Assembly (NCBI GenBank): GCA_963210315.1 | Contig: OY723283.1 | Coordinates: 558,001 to 622,000 of the forward strand | From: Rhynchopus euleeides | Lineage: Eukaryota; Euglenozoa; Diplonemea; Diplonemida; Diplonemidae | DNA: 64,000 nt | Reading direction: 5' to 3' | Shown here: piece after piece, positions 1 through 10,658 of the stretch | How positions within the stretch are numbered: the stretch's first letter is position 1 | Layout: the number at the start of each line of letters is the position of its first letter | Made by a program: the position numbers and the translations under genes | The notes under the pieces: generated by a model | What the model was told of the DNA's origin: nothing | The model's database searches: none | Seen by the model: the letters and a program-made list of their open reading frames with translations, nothing else

Positions 1-1625
1 TTCCTGATAACGGTAATAACGGTATTACCGTTATCGATAACGGTATAACGCGGAAAAATAACGTTACCGATTTTCGGATAACGTTATTCGGCCGTTCTGG
101 AACGTTATTAAGGAGGGTGTCCGGTTCTCCGGATTTTCCTGATTTTTCCCGATTTTCCGAAAATTTTGCCACTGGTTGACACAAGGGCAAATTTCGAGCA
201 AAATCCGAAAATCAGGAAAAATCAGGAAATCCAGGGGGGGCCACCGGAGACCCTCCCCGAAAAAATCCGATTTTTTTGGGTCGAAAAAAAAAAAATTTTC
301 CGACCCGAAAATCTGTATCTGCGGACTGCCACACTCTGAAAAACCGAAAAATTTCCGAAAAAAATCGAAAATTTTGGCCTTTCCTGGCCTATGTGGTCCC
401 AAAGGGCCCAGGTTGCCCGGTTTTTCACCCAAAAACACCCCAAAATTTTTTCCGCCGCCCTTCGGGCGGCGGATTGGCCGCCTTCGGCGGCGTCGTCGTT
501 TCACTCTGTACTAAGGCCGTCGGTGAAGCCGAGCCCTTTGTACAACCGTTTCACTCTGACTTCTGTCCGTCTGTACTGTGTGCCATCAGTGTGTCCCCGT
601 TACAGTGATTCCGCTCCATCCCATTGAGTGTCTCTCAGTTCTGCTCGTTCTGACAGTGGAGGTGGTCTCCTGCGACTGCGTCCGTTTCTTGGCTGCCCCG
701 TGTCTGCAGTTCCACTTGTGTCATGGACTCGTTGTGGTTACTGGTGCTCTGCAACATTTTCGCTGCTGCTCGTTAGTTCCGTCCCGTTTCATTCCCAGCT
801 GCTCAGGGAGAGCTGCCCTGTGTTTGCCGGAAAAGGCGCTGCTGATCCTTGTTCCTCATCGCGTTGTGACTCCCATTCAGCCTGGCGGGGCAGTCTTCAG
901 CGTTCAAACTACCTGATAGTTCCCGAAGTTCGCGGATTCCGCCGCTCATCTTGCACCATATGGGCACCAAGCCGGCAACGATAGCCTGTGGCGTTGAGTC
1001 GCCATCGGCTGTCTCCCGGAGCATTTCCAACCTCACATCCGTGAGGCCGGCTACCACCCAGGTTTGTGGGTTCCATAAAGAACTCAGGCGGGTGCCGCTC
1101 TCGTACCCCCGGATGCCTCTCCCGCCGCGAACGAGGGAGGCCGCCACGCATGAGGAGCTTCTCTTCGCCACCTCCCGCTGCTCGTCAGTCAGGGAGCTAC
1201 ACCCCGTTTTTTCGGTTGAAGTTTTTTCTGATCAGAGTTGCACCCACCGTTTCTCTCCGTCCAGCCCGAGAATGTCGAACCCTGAAAAATCGACAACACC
1301 CCACATCCTGCACCTGAGACGCGGCTTCCTTATATGAGGGGCCGCGTCCAAATACACGGACTTTGCTAAACTGGACCCAACTCCCCACACCCTTTTTTTC
1401 GCCATTTTTTCAAAAAATCCCCCAAATTTTTCCAAATTTTTCAAAAATTTCCTAAATTTAGGACACCCTCCTAACGGTAAGTTATTTTACCGAAAAAATA
1501 ACGGTATTACCGTTACTGGTAACGCAATAACGCCCGATGTATGGTTCAACTTCGGCGCATTTTTTAAAAATACGTTGAACGTTCAAATACGTTGAACGTT
1601 TTTTACGTATTTTCTATCACTGCCC
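1..1625. mobile_element. Right part of a miniature element with AACG-rich subterminal repeats and a TCACTGCCC end
   Basis: The right end reads TCACTGCCC at 1617-1625. The same terminus closes the complete element at 54670-55599, so I place both in one family. The left end lies outside the window. Subterminal DNA is built from short motifs such as AACGGTAATAACGG (1-60 and about 1475-1530) and ATACGTTGAACGTT (1570-1600). The flanking dinucleotide is TG rather than the TA seen at the other copy. No protein-coding region is visible. A separate element is nested at 112-1471. Confidence 0.55.
112..1471. mobile_element. Nested element with GGAGGGTGTCC inverted ends and a TAA target duplication
   Basis: The ends read GGAGGGTGTCC (from 112) and GGACACCCTCC (to 1471). 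TAA lies on both sides (109-111 and 1472-1474). A three-base TWA duplication is typical of the PIF/Harbinger superfamily, so I infer a non-autonomous Harbinger-like element. About 1.36 kb long, it has AT-rich ends containing runs of short inverted repeats and a GC-richer centre. I could not support any open frame in it as a transposase. It interrupts the AACG-repeat element. Confidence 0.55.
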
Positions 1626-1628
1626 TGG

Positions 1629-4573
1629 GGGGGGGGGGTTTACTTTTTGTATTTGTCGGAGTTGTGTGCGAACAACGCAGGGGGAAACTTTTGCGATGCA
1701 AGATCATGCAAGGGAACACTCACCCACACCCACAGCAGGCGGGTGGATCGGCGAATACCCCCCTTTCTTGCTGAATTGCAGACGCAAATCAAAGTTTCAT
1801 TGGAAAGAGTCGGCGGCGCAGGGGGGGGGGCAGGGCCGGGGCTGTGGGTGGGGGGCAACAGAGCTCACGTTTCGGACCCACGGCAAGCAAACGCCACCCC
1901 ACCCCCACCCCCTCCCCCCCCCGACCCCCCCCTGCTGACTTCGGAGCCCGCCACTGCCTCATCTGCACGCCGCTTTGGAACAGGGGGGAGGCACCCACCT
2001 CCTAAGAAGGCGGAAGGACAGGGTGTGTGGGGTGAGGTGGCAAGGTGGGTTTGAACGATTTGAACGGCTTCTTTTGCCTCGTGCAGTTCAGGCACCGAGT
2101 GAACTCTGATGCGACATCCGCACACAGCCTGGCCCACCCGCTCTCTCTCCTTCCAACCCCCCCCCCCCCCACCCACTGTGGACTGCAGTCTCTCGCCTGT
2201 TCACCCAAGCCACTTCCGCGGGCTGCCCAAACCCCCCCCTGCTACCCCCACATTGCATTCTGACTCACTTCCCCGGATTTCATTAATTCTTTCATGTGTT
2301 GGGGCGGGGATGGGAGACATGCTGGTGGCAGTAAAGCTGCCCGTTTTAAAGGAATGTCACATACACCACCGATCCCGGGTCTAGAAGGCAGATACTCAGG
2401 AAGGGCGTTTTTGGATGGGAACTAGGTGTGTGTGTATGCGCATGTGCAGTGAGGAGGGGGGGGGGGGGGGTGGGCTTTGGCAAACGAGCTGAGTATGGGA
2501 GTATGGGTGGGGGGCATGAGGGGGGTTTTTCATTCGCAGGCGAGCCAACTCTCTTTCTCTCTCAAGCACTGCTGAGATCGTGCCGCTGGCGTACTGTTGC
2601 CTGAAGCGCCAGCCAAAAGCAAGCGGCGCGACAGTCTCTCTCATTCATGTCACGTGCGTAAAGTATTACGGAGATCCCAGAATGAGAACCTGAGGCACCC
2701 GCGGGCCCCCTTTTTTTGTACTCCTTTGGCAAAACGGGCCGAATTTGCGACGGAAAAAACGAAACACAACTTATTCTTTTGGAAACAGAGACGGATGGAA
2801 AAAGATAATAAGGGGAAGGGGAGAGGCGGATTCGAAAAATTACCTCAGCTTTCCCCCCATTCTCGGCATTTGTATTTTTTTTTGCTGTCTTGGCTTCGGA
2901 AAACCACGAGTCTGAGAGAGTGACTTTTTCTTGTTTTACACGGGCGCTCTCTCCGGAGCCCAGGCAGGGTTACCAAAAAAAATGGCCCCGTGCAATCAAC
3001 CACGCACAATACGCAGGAATCACCGATGATCTGCTGGTGTACGTCACAGGTGCACTTCGTTGGTTGCTCGTATAAGAGAATTGCTTGCAGTTGCATCCAT
3101 CGGGAATAAAGGGTGGAGTGGGTGGGCCGGTTGCTCCCGCGCGAAACACTCTCCTGCCTGAGTTGGCACCCGGGCAAAACAGGGTCGCTTGGTGGCATCA
3201 AGTTGCCCCCCCCAGCCCCAACGACACTCCGTCCTGGCTGGCGGGAGGAGGGCACCCCCGCAGCCCCCGCTAGCCCCCGGTCCGGAAAATAAAAACACAC
3301 CCGATTCCCGAAGCCTTCTTCGCCCCCGGGGGGACGAACATCATAGTCGAGACATGGGACAACATAGAACAGTCACCCTGCCATCCGCGTGGAGTCTCTA
3401 TTAGCAAGAGAGAGCTTTGGCAAAGGGCGCTGTTTGACCACTCTCTTGAGCATGCAGCCTGCAGATGAGAATCCTTTGTCTTCTTCCGTTTTTTTGGGAT
3501 CGACGACCTCCAGCCTGACGTGGAGACGACCAGACTGTATTACGATTCCCTTGGGTTCTTCCCTTTTGTTTGGTGCTGGAAATCACAACAGGAAATCACA
3601 AAGCTGTGGCTACAAGTGGGTGGCTGCGAGGCGGGCTGGAGGGGGGCAGGCCATCCGGATTGTCTTCCTTCGGTTGGGTTTCCCATCACCACCAATGTTT
3701 TACCTCTATATCACAGGGTTGTGTGAGGGGGGCGGGAGGGGGGCGCGAAGGAAGGTGGCGTGGTGTTGTAGCAGATGACATGAGAGTTATTTATCGAAAG
3801 AATTCAAGGTCCTGGGCACGACCTTAAAACTGCCTGGGGACAACTTTCCCTGGATCGTGAGGTGCTGGCACCAGGAGTCCGGGACAGTGTGGTGTGTTTG
3901 CGATCCGTGCCGTCATTTTCCCGAACAAACGAGCAAGGGATAGTACTGAAATACCGTTCCTCTGAGAGAGAGCAACGAAAGAATAAAAGAGAAAACCCTT
4001 CACACATTCACACGCCGCAATCATGGCCACACCAGATGGAGGGGGGTTTTTGATTGTCGAGAGTGAATGGAAAAACAAGTCGACCGGCACCTTCTTGCAA
4101 TGTTAGTCCTCACCAGATAGAGGGGGGGGTTCTTTGAGACAAACGATCCACACACAAACCCCCCCCCCCGCCCCCTTCTCTCCATCCCTTCCCCCCACCC
4201 CCCTCCCGTAATTTACACGACAATATATTTTTTTCACATCACCTGAGCTGGCAAAAACAACCACCCTTGCAAATCGGTGGAATCGTGTTCTCATTAGAGC
4301 GGGGGAGGGGGGAGGGGGGTTATTGGAATATAGGCAGTGCCGAGAGATGTGGCCTTGGTGCGCTTCTCCGCGCCAGCGCTTGGTATCGCTCGCAGCGAGA
4401 TGAAGCGCTGAACGCACACATCCCCGACATTGTTTCATCTTTTGTGGTGTCAGGAGCGAGCTTTTTTGCTCCCAGCCTGTGTGGGTCGCCCCGCAGTTCT
4501 GGGGGAAAAAATGGGCTCGCGAAATAAGGAGACATATCCTGTGAACACACCCGGCTCGAAATGACCTGAACAT
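1629..4573. other. Intergenic, no gene recognised
   Basis: This stretch of almost 3 kb contains several poly-G and poly-C runs (for example near 1627-1638, 2158-2170 and 2456-2470). Its open frames are short, low-complexity and rich in Pro/Gly. None shows a domain or the codon bias of the real genes here. Confidence 0.6.
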
Positions 4574-4576
4574 TTA

Positions 4577-5712
4577 AACCCTGTGCCTGGAATTTTGACC
4601 GAGTTAGATAAAATTTTCAGTGCAATCCTTCAGCACCTCCCCCCTAGATTTTTAGGTTTTCTTGACCCAATCGTCGAAATCTGCGACATAGTGGAAATCC
4701 CGGGGACATGTCGAATTCGAAAATTTTGGGTTAAAAACCCCCAGGGGGGACCCTTTGGTTTCACCCCCTGTTGGGGGGCCTGGTGGGCGTTCAGGTGAGC
4801 TGCGACCCTTGGTTCTGACAGAGTGCGGCAATGGTAATCATCCGTCGTGAACGTACTTTCGTGCCGGCATGGCTATTCATGGGCACCGTGGCATGTCGCC
4901 GCATCCGTTCCGATCACAAGTGCCAGAGGCAAATCAGGAGTCCTGGTCCAGTGCAGGCACCTGCGCTGCAGATACCCAAGGGACTGTTGTGCACAAAAAT
5001 GCACACACAAGGACACCAACTGACCGAGGCAATGCAGCTCGCAGCCAATCGATTCGATTCGGGGCACAAGCCTCACGAGCTGGTCACGCGATACCACGCT
5101 ACTCTGCGTGGCGTATTCCGTGCAGCCGAAATGGCTTGGGCAGCAGTGCACAGGGGACCTTCTGCTGCACTGCGACAGGACAACCCAAGCACGTGCCGCG
5201 TACATCCAGAGGTGAAGTTGGATGAGGAAGATCAGTGGCTTCTGGGAGGAAGAGGGCGACCGCATCCACGTCGCGGATAACACACTCAGCACACGAGCGG
5301 GCGTTGCAAGAAATCCCCCATGTGTAAACAGGGGAAATCGGGCTTTTCGGGGATCCTGGTCAGGAATAAAAATTTCCACACGTATTTTTCGACTTCCTGA
5401 GGCCAAAAACCGGTGTTCCTGGACCCAGATGTGACATCTGGATGACATAATAAAAATCCAGAGTGCCTGAGAGGCGCGCGGGACATTTTTTTGGGGTTCG
5501 TGACTGGGGACCCCCTATTTTGGGGGATTTCCCGTAGGTGGAAAATGTCGATTTTCCAATTTTAAATCACTCTGGGGGCACCTGCGGGGCCATATTTTGC
5601 ATTTTCAGACAGGGGACATATACCCTACAAACCCGATTTTCGGGTTTTTTGACCATTTTATGCCTTGTGCGAAAACGTGATATTTTTTGGACAAAATTCC
5701 AGGCACAGGGTT
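4577..5712. mobile_element. Element with AACCCTGTGCCTGGAATTTTG inverted ends
   Basis: Terminal inverted repeats of about 21 bp run from 4577 and to 5712. TTA flanks both sides (4574-4576 and 5713-5715), giving a Harbinger-like TWA duplication, although a TA or T duplication cannot be excluded because the junctions are T/A rich. The flanking subterminal DNA is AT-rich. The centre holds an open frame at 4831-5280 (149 codons, plus strand) that resembles no family I know and may be chance. Confidence 0.5.
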
Positions 5713-5715
5713 TTA

Positions 5716-6199
5716 GTGAAGCCTGCAATGCATGCAGGCATCACTAAATGTAGGAGAGCAATCATATTTGCTCAGTTCGCTTAATTTTCTTCTTTGGATG
5801 CGGAGACGCCCACAAACCACACATGTCTTTTTGTAACAACGTAGATTACACGAACCGAGAGCACAATCCGCTCTGATCTTGAGAGTGCAATACCCACTGC
5901 CACAGACACACATTCGCATTCGCATTCACACATATACAGGCGCTGCCGTCACAACACCCTTGTGCAGGTTTTGTGTTACTTTTTCAAGGCAGACACCACA
6001 ACTCCTCTCCACATCACACACTGAAGGGGTCAACTCAGTCCAACGGGATGACCGCCTCAACACCATGCCCAAACCGGATAGTCACTCAGGCATATCCCCC
6101 CCTTTCTCGGGGGGTGGGGTGGTGTGCCACAGCGACACCGTACTGTTCAACAAGGTCGCTCAATACGACTCCGGTTGAACCCGCACGGGGCGAGCCTCC
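5716..6199. other. Intergenic, 3' side of the PFK-2/FBPase-2 gene
   Basis: There is no gene here. The segment separates the 4577-5712 element from the stop codon of the minus-strand PFK-2/FBPase-2 gene and should hold its 3' untranslated region. I see no clear polyadenylation signal. Confidence 0.5.
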
Positions 6200-9100
6200 C
6201 TAGTGCGCAGCGATTGGGATCTGCTGCGTATCCACAGCAGCACGCCCGAGAATTTCCTCCTCCTGCGTTGCCGTGAAGGGTGGGATGAGGGGTGGTGCAA
6301 TGCCAGTCAACATAGCTCGCAGGGGGAGAGGGAGCTGCCCCCCCCCCCCTAGGGGGGGTCAAATGCCACCCTTTTACGTGGACAAACACGATTTTTCAAA
6401 AAACCGGCGCAGAGGCCCCAAAGCCCCCGTAAACCCTCCAAACCCCCCCAGATCGGTCCGGAAACCCATCGAACCCCACTTTTCCACCATTCCGGGCACC
6501 TCAGGTGCCCGAATTGGGGTACCTAAATTTTGTGCCACCGTTTGGTACCGTACAGTGCCACTGTGTGGGAGGTTGGAAAAGAAAATGCCCCAACACACCA
6601 CATCTGAGGGTTGCAATGCATGTTGCTTGCCAACCACGTCATCCGGTGGGTGTCAGGCGCTATGTAGGTGGCATTAGCCAGGTCTTCGATGTGTTCTGGC
6701 TTGTATATATACCTCCCTGCCACCATGCACCGGGAGGCTGCCTGTAGGTACGGAACAAGTCCAGATGGTCGTGTGATTCCTGTGCAGCAGTGCTCCACAA
6801 CCGGGATGTGTTGACAACGACTGTTGCAACACGAGCTGTACATTCCGGGAACACATGAAGTGCGCTGTCGTGGTACCCATTGTGCCAGAATTGGTAGTTG
6901 CTGCGGTCTACTTTGCCTGGCCCAAGAGCACTGGTACTGAACGGTGCAATATGCGTGGCGAGGTGAATACAACGGAAGCGCGCAAAGTCAATACAGCTCT
7001 CGGATGGCGGGTGGTGGTGCCACTAGTGTGTGACGTTCACTCGAGGATACAACGCATCACAATGAATCAGCAACCGTGGACCGAGTACAATACGCTCTCT
7101 GTGGTTGGTGTGGGGGACAAAGGCAGTGCCTGTGCCGCAGGCAGGGAGGTACATATACAAGCCAGAACACATCGAAGACCTGGCTAATGCCACCTACATA
7201 GCGCCTGACACCCACCGGATGACGTGGTTGGCAAGCAACATGCATTGCAACCCTCAGATGTGGTGTGTTGGGGCATTTTCTTTTCCAACCTCCCACACAG
7301 TGGCACTGTACGGTACCAAACGGTGGCACAAAATTTAGGTACCCCAATTCGGGCACCTGAGGTGCCCGGAATGGTGGAAAAGTGGGGTTCGATGGGTTTC
7401 CGGACCGATCTGGGGGGGTTTGGAGGGTTTACGGGGGCTTTGGGGCCTCTGCGCCGGTTTTTTGAAAAATCGTGTTTGTCACCCCCATTTGACCCCCCCT
7501 ACCCCCCCCCCCAAAAAAAAACACCCCCTCCAAACCCATGCATGCAGGTGGACCATACCTTGCCGTGTGTCCCGACAGCAGCGACGTCCGGGTCGGTCTC
7601 CAGGATTGGGAAGCGTTCCTCGTGGAATTCCCCGCCGTATGTGGGGCTGACCTGCCAAGGCAAGAAGGTGGATGGGTGGAGGTGTGTGGTCACAACGAGG
7701 CATTCCTGCATCTGCATCCGGGTTGGGGATGAGCCAACCGGGGGGGGGGGGGGGGGGCAGCAAGGATAGCAGCAGGAATGGCAAGGCAGGCACCCACACT
7801 CCAGCAGCGACGGTTGGGGTGGGCTGCATCAGGCCATACCTTGACGACGGTGTGGAGCGGCATGGACAGGTTGGTGCACAGCTCGGGCTTTGCGTCCACC
7901 AGGTAGGCATAGATCACACGCAGCACTGCCTGGTGGGAGACGAGCAGCAGGGGTTTCTTCGACCGCTCCATCTCCATGATGCAAGGCTCCAGCCGCGCAA
8001 CCAGGTCGTGGTAGGACTCGCCATGGGGGTACCTGTACCAGTATTTGTTCTTCTGGCGTTTGCTGTATTCTTCTTCCGCAGTGTCCTTGATCTCCTCGTA
8101 GGTGAGGCCGTCGTAAACCCCAGCGTCGACCTCTTCCAGCGCACGCCAGTAGATGACAGGGAACGACCCTGAGGAAGTGAGGGGAGTGTGGTTGATATGT
8201 TTTCCACCTGATTTTGCCCTGAGTTTGGCGGTGTTGGGCGGAGTTGGGCGGAGTTTGGTGGAGTTGGGCGGTGGGAGACCCTTTAAATTGGAATATCCCT
8301 ATGGGGGGATAGCTTTCTGGTCCAAGGAAACCTGGTGCGGAAGGAGCTACCTACCCCTTGAGTCACCCACCAGCACACACTGTCAGCGAGGATGACGAGC
8401 ATGGCGTTGTAAGCCTGCATAAACATCGCTCCCCTTCAACCTGACTTCACATGTCCTTCAGCATGTCCTGAGTAGGCACTGCCTGCCGTCAGCTCCGGGC
8501 ATCACCTCACCCCTCACCCCCAGTGCTGCTCAACCACGGTGTCCATCAGGAGCCACGTCGCTGCGTGGTGCACTCCAGAGGGAGGCCTCTGCACTACCTC
8601 ATGCCGACACACCAAACGTCCTCCCTTCGAGGCGAGGGCACCGGGAGGGGAAGCCCGGGTCGGCGCCCCACCCCCCCCCGCAAGGCCTGAGGTCCTGCCT
8701 GATAATTGACGGTCCCGGGTTCAAAACCCGCTCAGGTGCTGCGTGTCGTCGACACCGTGACTGCGGCAGTCGACATCCCAGACGGGTCGCCCCTCCTCTG
8801 TGCAAAGTACACCCGGGCGAGGCCCCCCTCGGGGGAACGCCGTCGGGAGATGTGCTAGAGCCACCGCGCTCGATTCTGGGTTGTCCGCCATGTGCTGTCA
8901 TGGAGCCTGCGTATTCGGGCGTGAAAACCGTAGGTGGTGGTTCGATTCCCAGAACTTGGGTAGGATATCCTATGAGATAACCTCCACGGATGTTGCTTCT
9001 CGCGTTGGATAACCTACACCAAGGTGGAACCCTGCAGAAGACACGAGAGTAACAGCGAGGGACATCCCACGGATATCCCGCTCTGTTACCTCTCTGTTCC

Positions 9101-10658
9101 CTCGGGTACCCCGAGAGAACGTCATCCCCCTTCGGCCTGGGCTTGTGCCACTGGCTGGGCTGCTTCTTGTACAGGTCGATGGAGTGAACGCGCTGGGTTA
9201 TTGCGCCAGGTACTAGCTTCGGCAAACTGCAGCAGAGTGGGTGGCTCTCCAGTTGTGCTGGGAAGATGGTGGAGGGTCACCAATATTGTGAGGCGGCTCA
9301 TTTTTCAGCATTTCTGAGCGAAAATCCCTCAGTACAACACCTCCCCCCCCTGTCTGCAAAGGCAAAACAGGTAGTGTCCGCCACTTTGGAGCTAATTTTG
9401 ACCCGAGTTTGGCGGAGTTGGGCGGCGTTGGGCGGTGTTGGGCGGTGGTGTGGCGGCGTTCGGCGGAACCCGTTTTGGGCCAAATCAGGTGGAAGTTTTG
9501 GAGAAAAGTAAAATTGCGGGAGTGAGGCTGCATTGCCACGGCACCAGCGCTGCATACCTGACATGGGGGTTGCCGTCATGCGGGTCCGCAGCAGGGTCGA
9601 GCACCACACCTCCAGCCCATCCGGTGCGTTGGTAGTGAGCCACTCTGCGAGCTCCTCTGCGTACTTCTCGCCTGTGCAGGTGGGCAGGGTGTAAGGGTGT
9701 GGGTGTCGAGTGTGTGTGGCACTTGATAGTGGCAAGATGAACCTGCAGGGTGCTGTCTCATACCGAAGGGGGTCAGGCCAGAGTCACCGCCAATGCGCCC
9801 CAGCAGGTTGAACTCTGACTGGCCGTGGCGGGAGAGGAAGATGGGCTTCATGGAGAGGTTGACGTTGAGGAGGAAGTTGGCGACACGGCACGGCACGTAG
9901 CCACGGATGAGGTTCATCTCGATGTCGGTGCCGCCGTTCAGCATGCGGATGTACGGCACGTCATCTTCGAGGTCCTCATAGGCAGCGCGGTAGTGCTCCA
10001 GCCGAGCGTCGAACTCATCCGATGCCTGCAGTTCCGTCAAATCCTTGTAGCTGGAGGACGACTTCAGCGTCATCTCCTTATAGCGGGAGAGGCGCTTTTC
10101 GCTCGTCTCCCCCACCTCGAGGTAGACGATGCGGTCTGTGTCCAGCACCTCGCTCAGCTTGTCCTGGATCATCTTCCGGCGCTTCCGTTGCACGTTCTGC
10201 CCGTCGAGGATGCCGACCTTGCCTCCCTGGCGCAGCCACGCAACCATGTCATCGATAGCGTTGCACACGCACTGATCACGCTGGGCGGCGTGGTCCTCGA
10301 CACTGTGGTCGAAGTAGTCGCGTGGTGTTATTTTCCGCTTCTCTGCCTCTTTGAGGTTGCGCCGGTACCCATGCACCTGGAAGATGCATGTGTCCACCCC
10401 CAGCCAGCTGAGGAACCGTGCCAGGCGACGTGCGATGTAGCTCTTGCCCCGCCCGGGGAGCCCCACCGTCACGATGACAAGCGGGCGCCCCGTGAAGGAC
10501 GTGGCCTCGAAGTCCGTCACGGCAGACGGCCCGATCTTCCCCGTCTGCGACACCTGGTTCTCGACGTTGCCGATCTGCTCCCCATACTTCGTCGCCTCGA
10601 TTGTAACCCGCGTTACGCTTGTGCTCCTCCCACGCGTCTCTTGATCTTCATCCCCCAT
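6200..10658 (-). CDS. PFKFB: Bifunctional 6-phosphofructo-2-kinase/fructose-2,6-bisphosphatase, five exons
   Basis: The cytosolic enzyme that makes and degrades fructose-2,6-bisphosphate, which tunes glycolysis against gluconeogenesis. Exons (minus strand): 9764-10658, 9558-9671, 7840-8168, 7559-7651, 6200-6262. They join in frame to 497 residues, a normal length. All four introns have GTATG donors and CAG acceptors. The kinase half has a P-loop GLPGRGKS at residues 66-73. The phosphatase half has the phospho-histidine motif RHGQSEFN (His about 278), EEVDAG (about 348-353) and the second histidine in VSHQAV (about 415). The last exon encodes only 20 residues. I chose the ATG at 10658: an open frame continues upstream to 10823 but looks non-coding. 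Intron 4 carries a 1.15-kb foldback element and intron 2 an element-like repeat, which explains the gene's 4.5-kb size. Confidence 0.93.
6352..7499. mobile_element. Foldback/MITE element, copy 1, inside PFKFB intron 4
   Basis: Inverted arms of about 360 bp (6352-6720 and 7141-7499) surround a unique centre of about 420 bp. The ends read GGGGGGGTCAAATG and its complement. TA flanks both sides (6350-6351 and 7500-7501) within poly-C, so this is a TA-duplicating, probably Tc1/mariner-type, non-autonomous element. The arms differ by a small indel near the tips. A nearly identical copy lies at 31472-32618 with the same asymmetry. It sits in an intron and leaves both splice sites intact. Confidence 0.85.
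6855..7187 (+). CDS. Small open frame in the foldback element centre, unknown
   Basis: An ATG-started frame of 110 codons spans the unique centre and runs into the right arm. The second copy at 31974-32306 keeps the whole frame with only two residue differences (Val to Ala, His to Tyr). I recognise no domain. Recent common origin alone could explain the shared frame, so coding status is doubtful. Confidence 0.2.
   Translation: MKCAVVVPIVPELVVAAVYFAWPKSTGTERCNMRGEVNTTEARKVNTALGWRVVVPLVCDVHSRIQRITMNQQPWTEYNTLSVVGVGDKGSACAAGREVHIQARTHRRPG
8202..9496. mobile_element. Repeat element filling PFKFB intron 2
   Basis: The ends are imperfect inverted repeats around TTCCACCTGATTT (about 8202-8214, and 9482-9494 in reverse). 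Just inside each end is a short array of GTTGGGCGG/GTTTGGCGG units in the same orientation (8221-8274 and 9411-9470). The centre has tRNA B-box-like strings at about 8718 and 8939. No target duplication is certain (possibly GTTTT). It occupies nearly all of the 1,389-base intron, whose other introns are 92 and 188 bases where no element is present. Confidence 0.4.

Noticed and set aside
4831..5280. 149-codon frame in the 4577-5712 element as a transposase
   Set aside because: No catalytic acidic triad or HTH pattern is visible, and another frame of similar length overlaps it.
8718..8955. Possible tRNA genes from GGTTCAAAACC and GGTTCGATTCC
   Set aside because: Only B-box-like strings are present. 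I could not fold a seven-base acceptor stem plus D and anticodon arms around either, so I mention them only as SINE-like hints.
8599..9225. 208-codon minus-strand frame in PFKFB intron 2
   Set aside because: It lies inside a repeat-filled intron, has a Pro/Arg/Gly-rich product with no domain, and is bounded by correct splice sites of the host gene.
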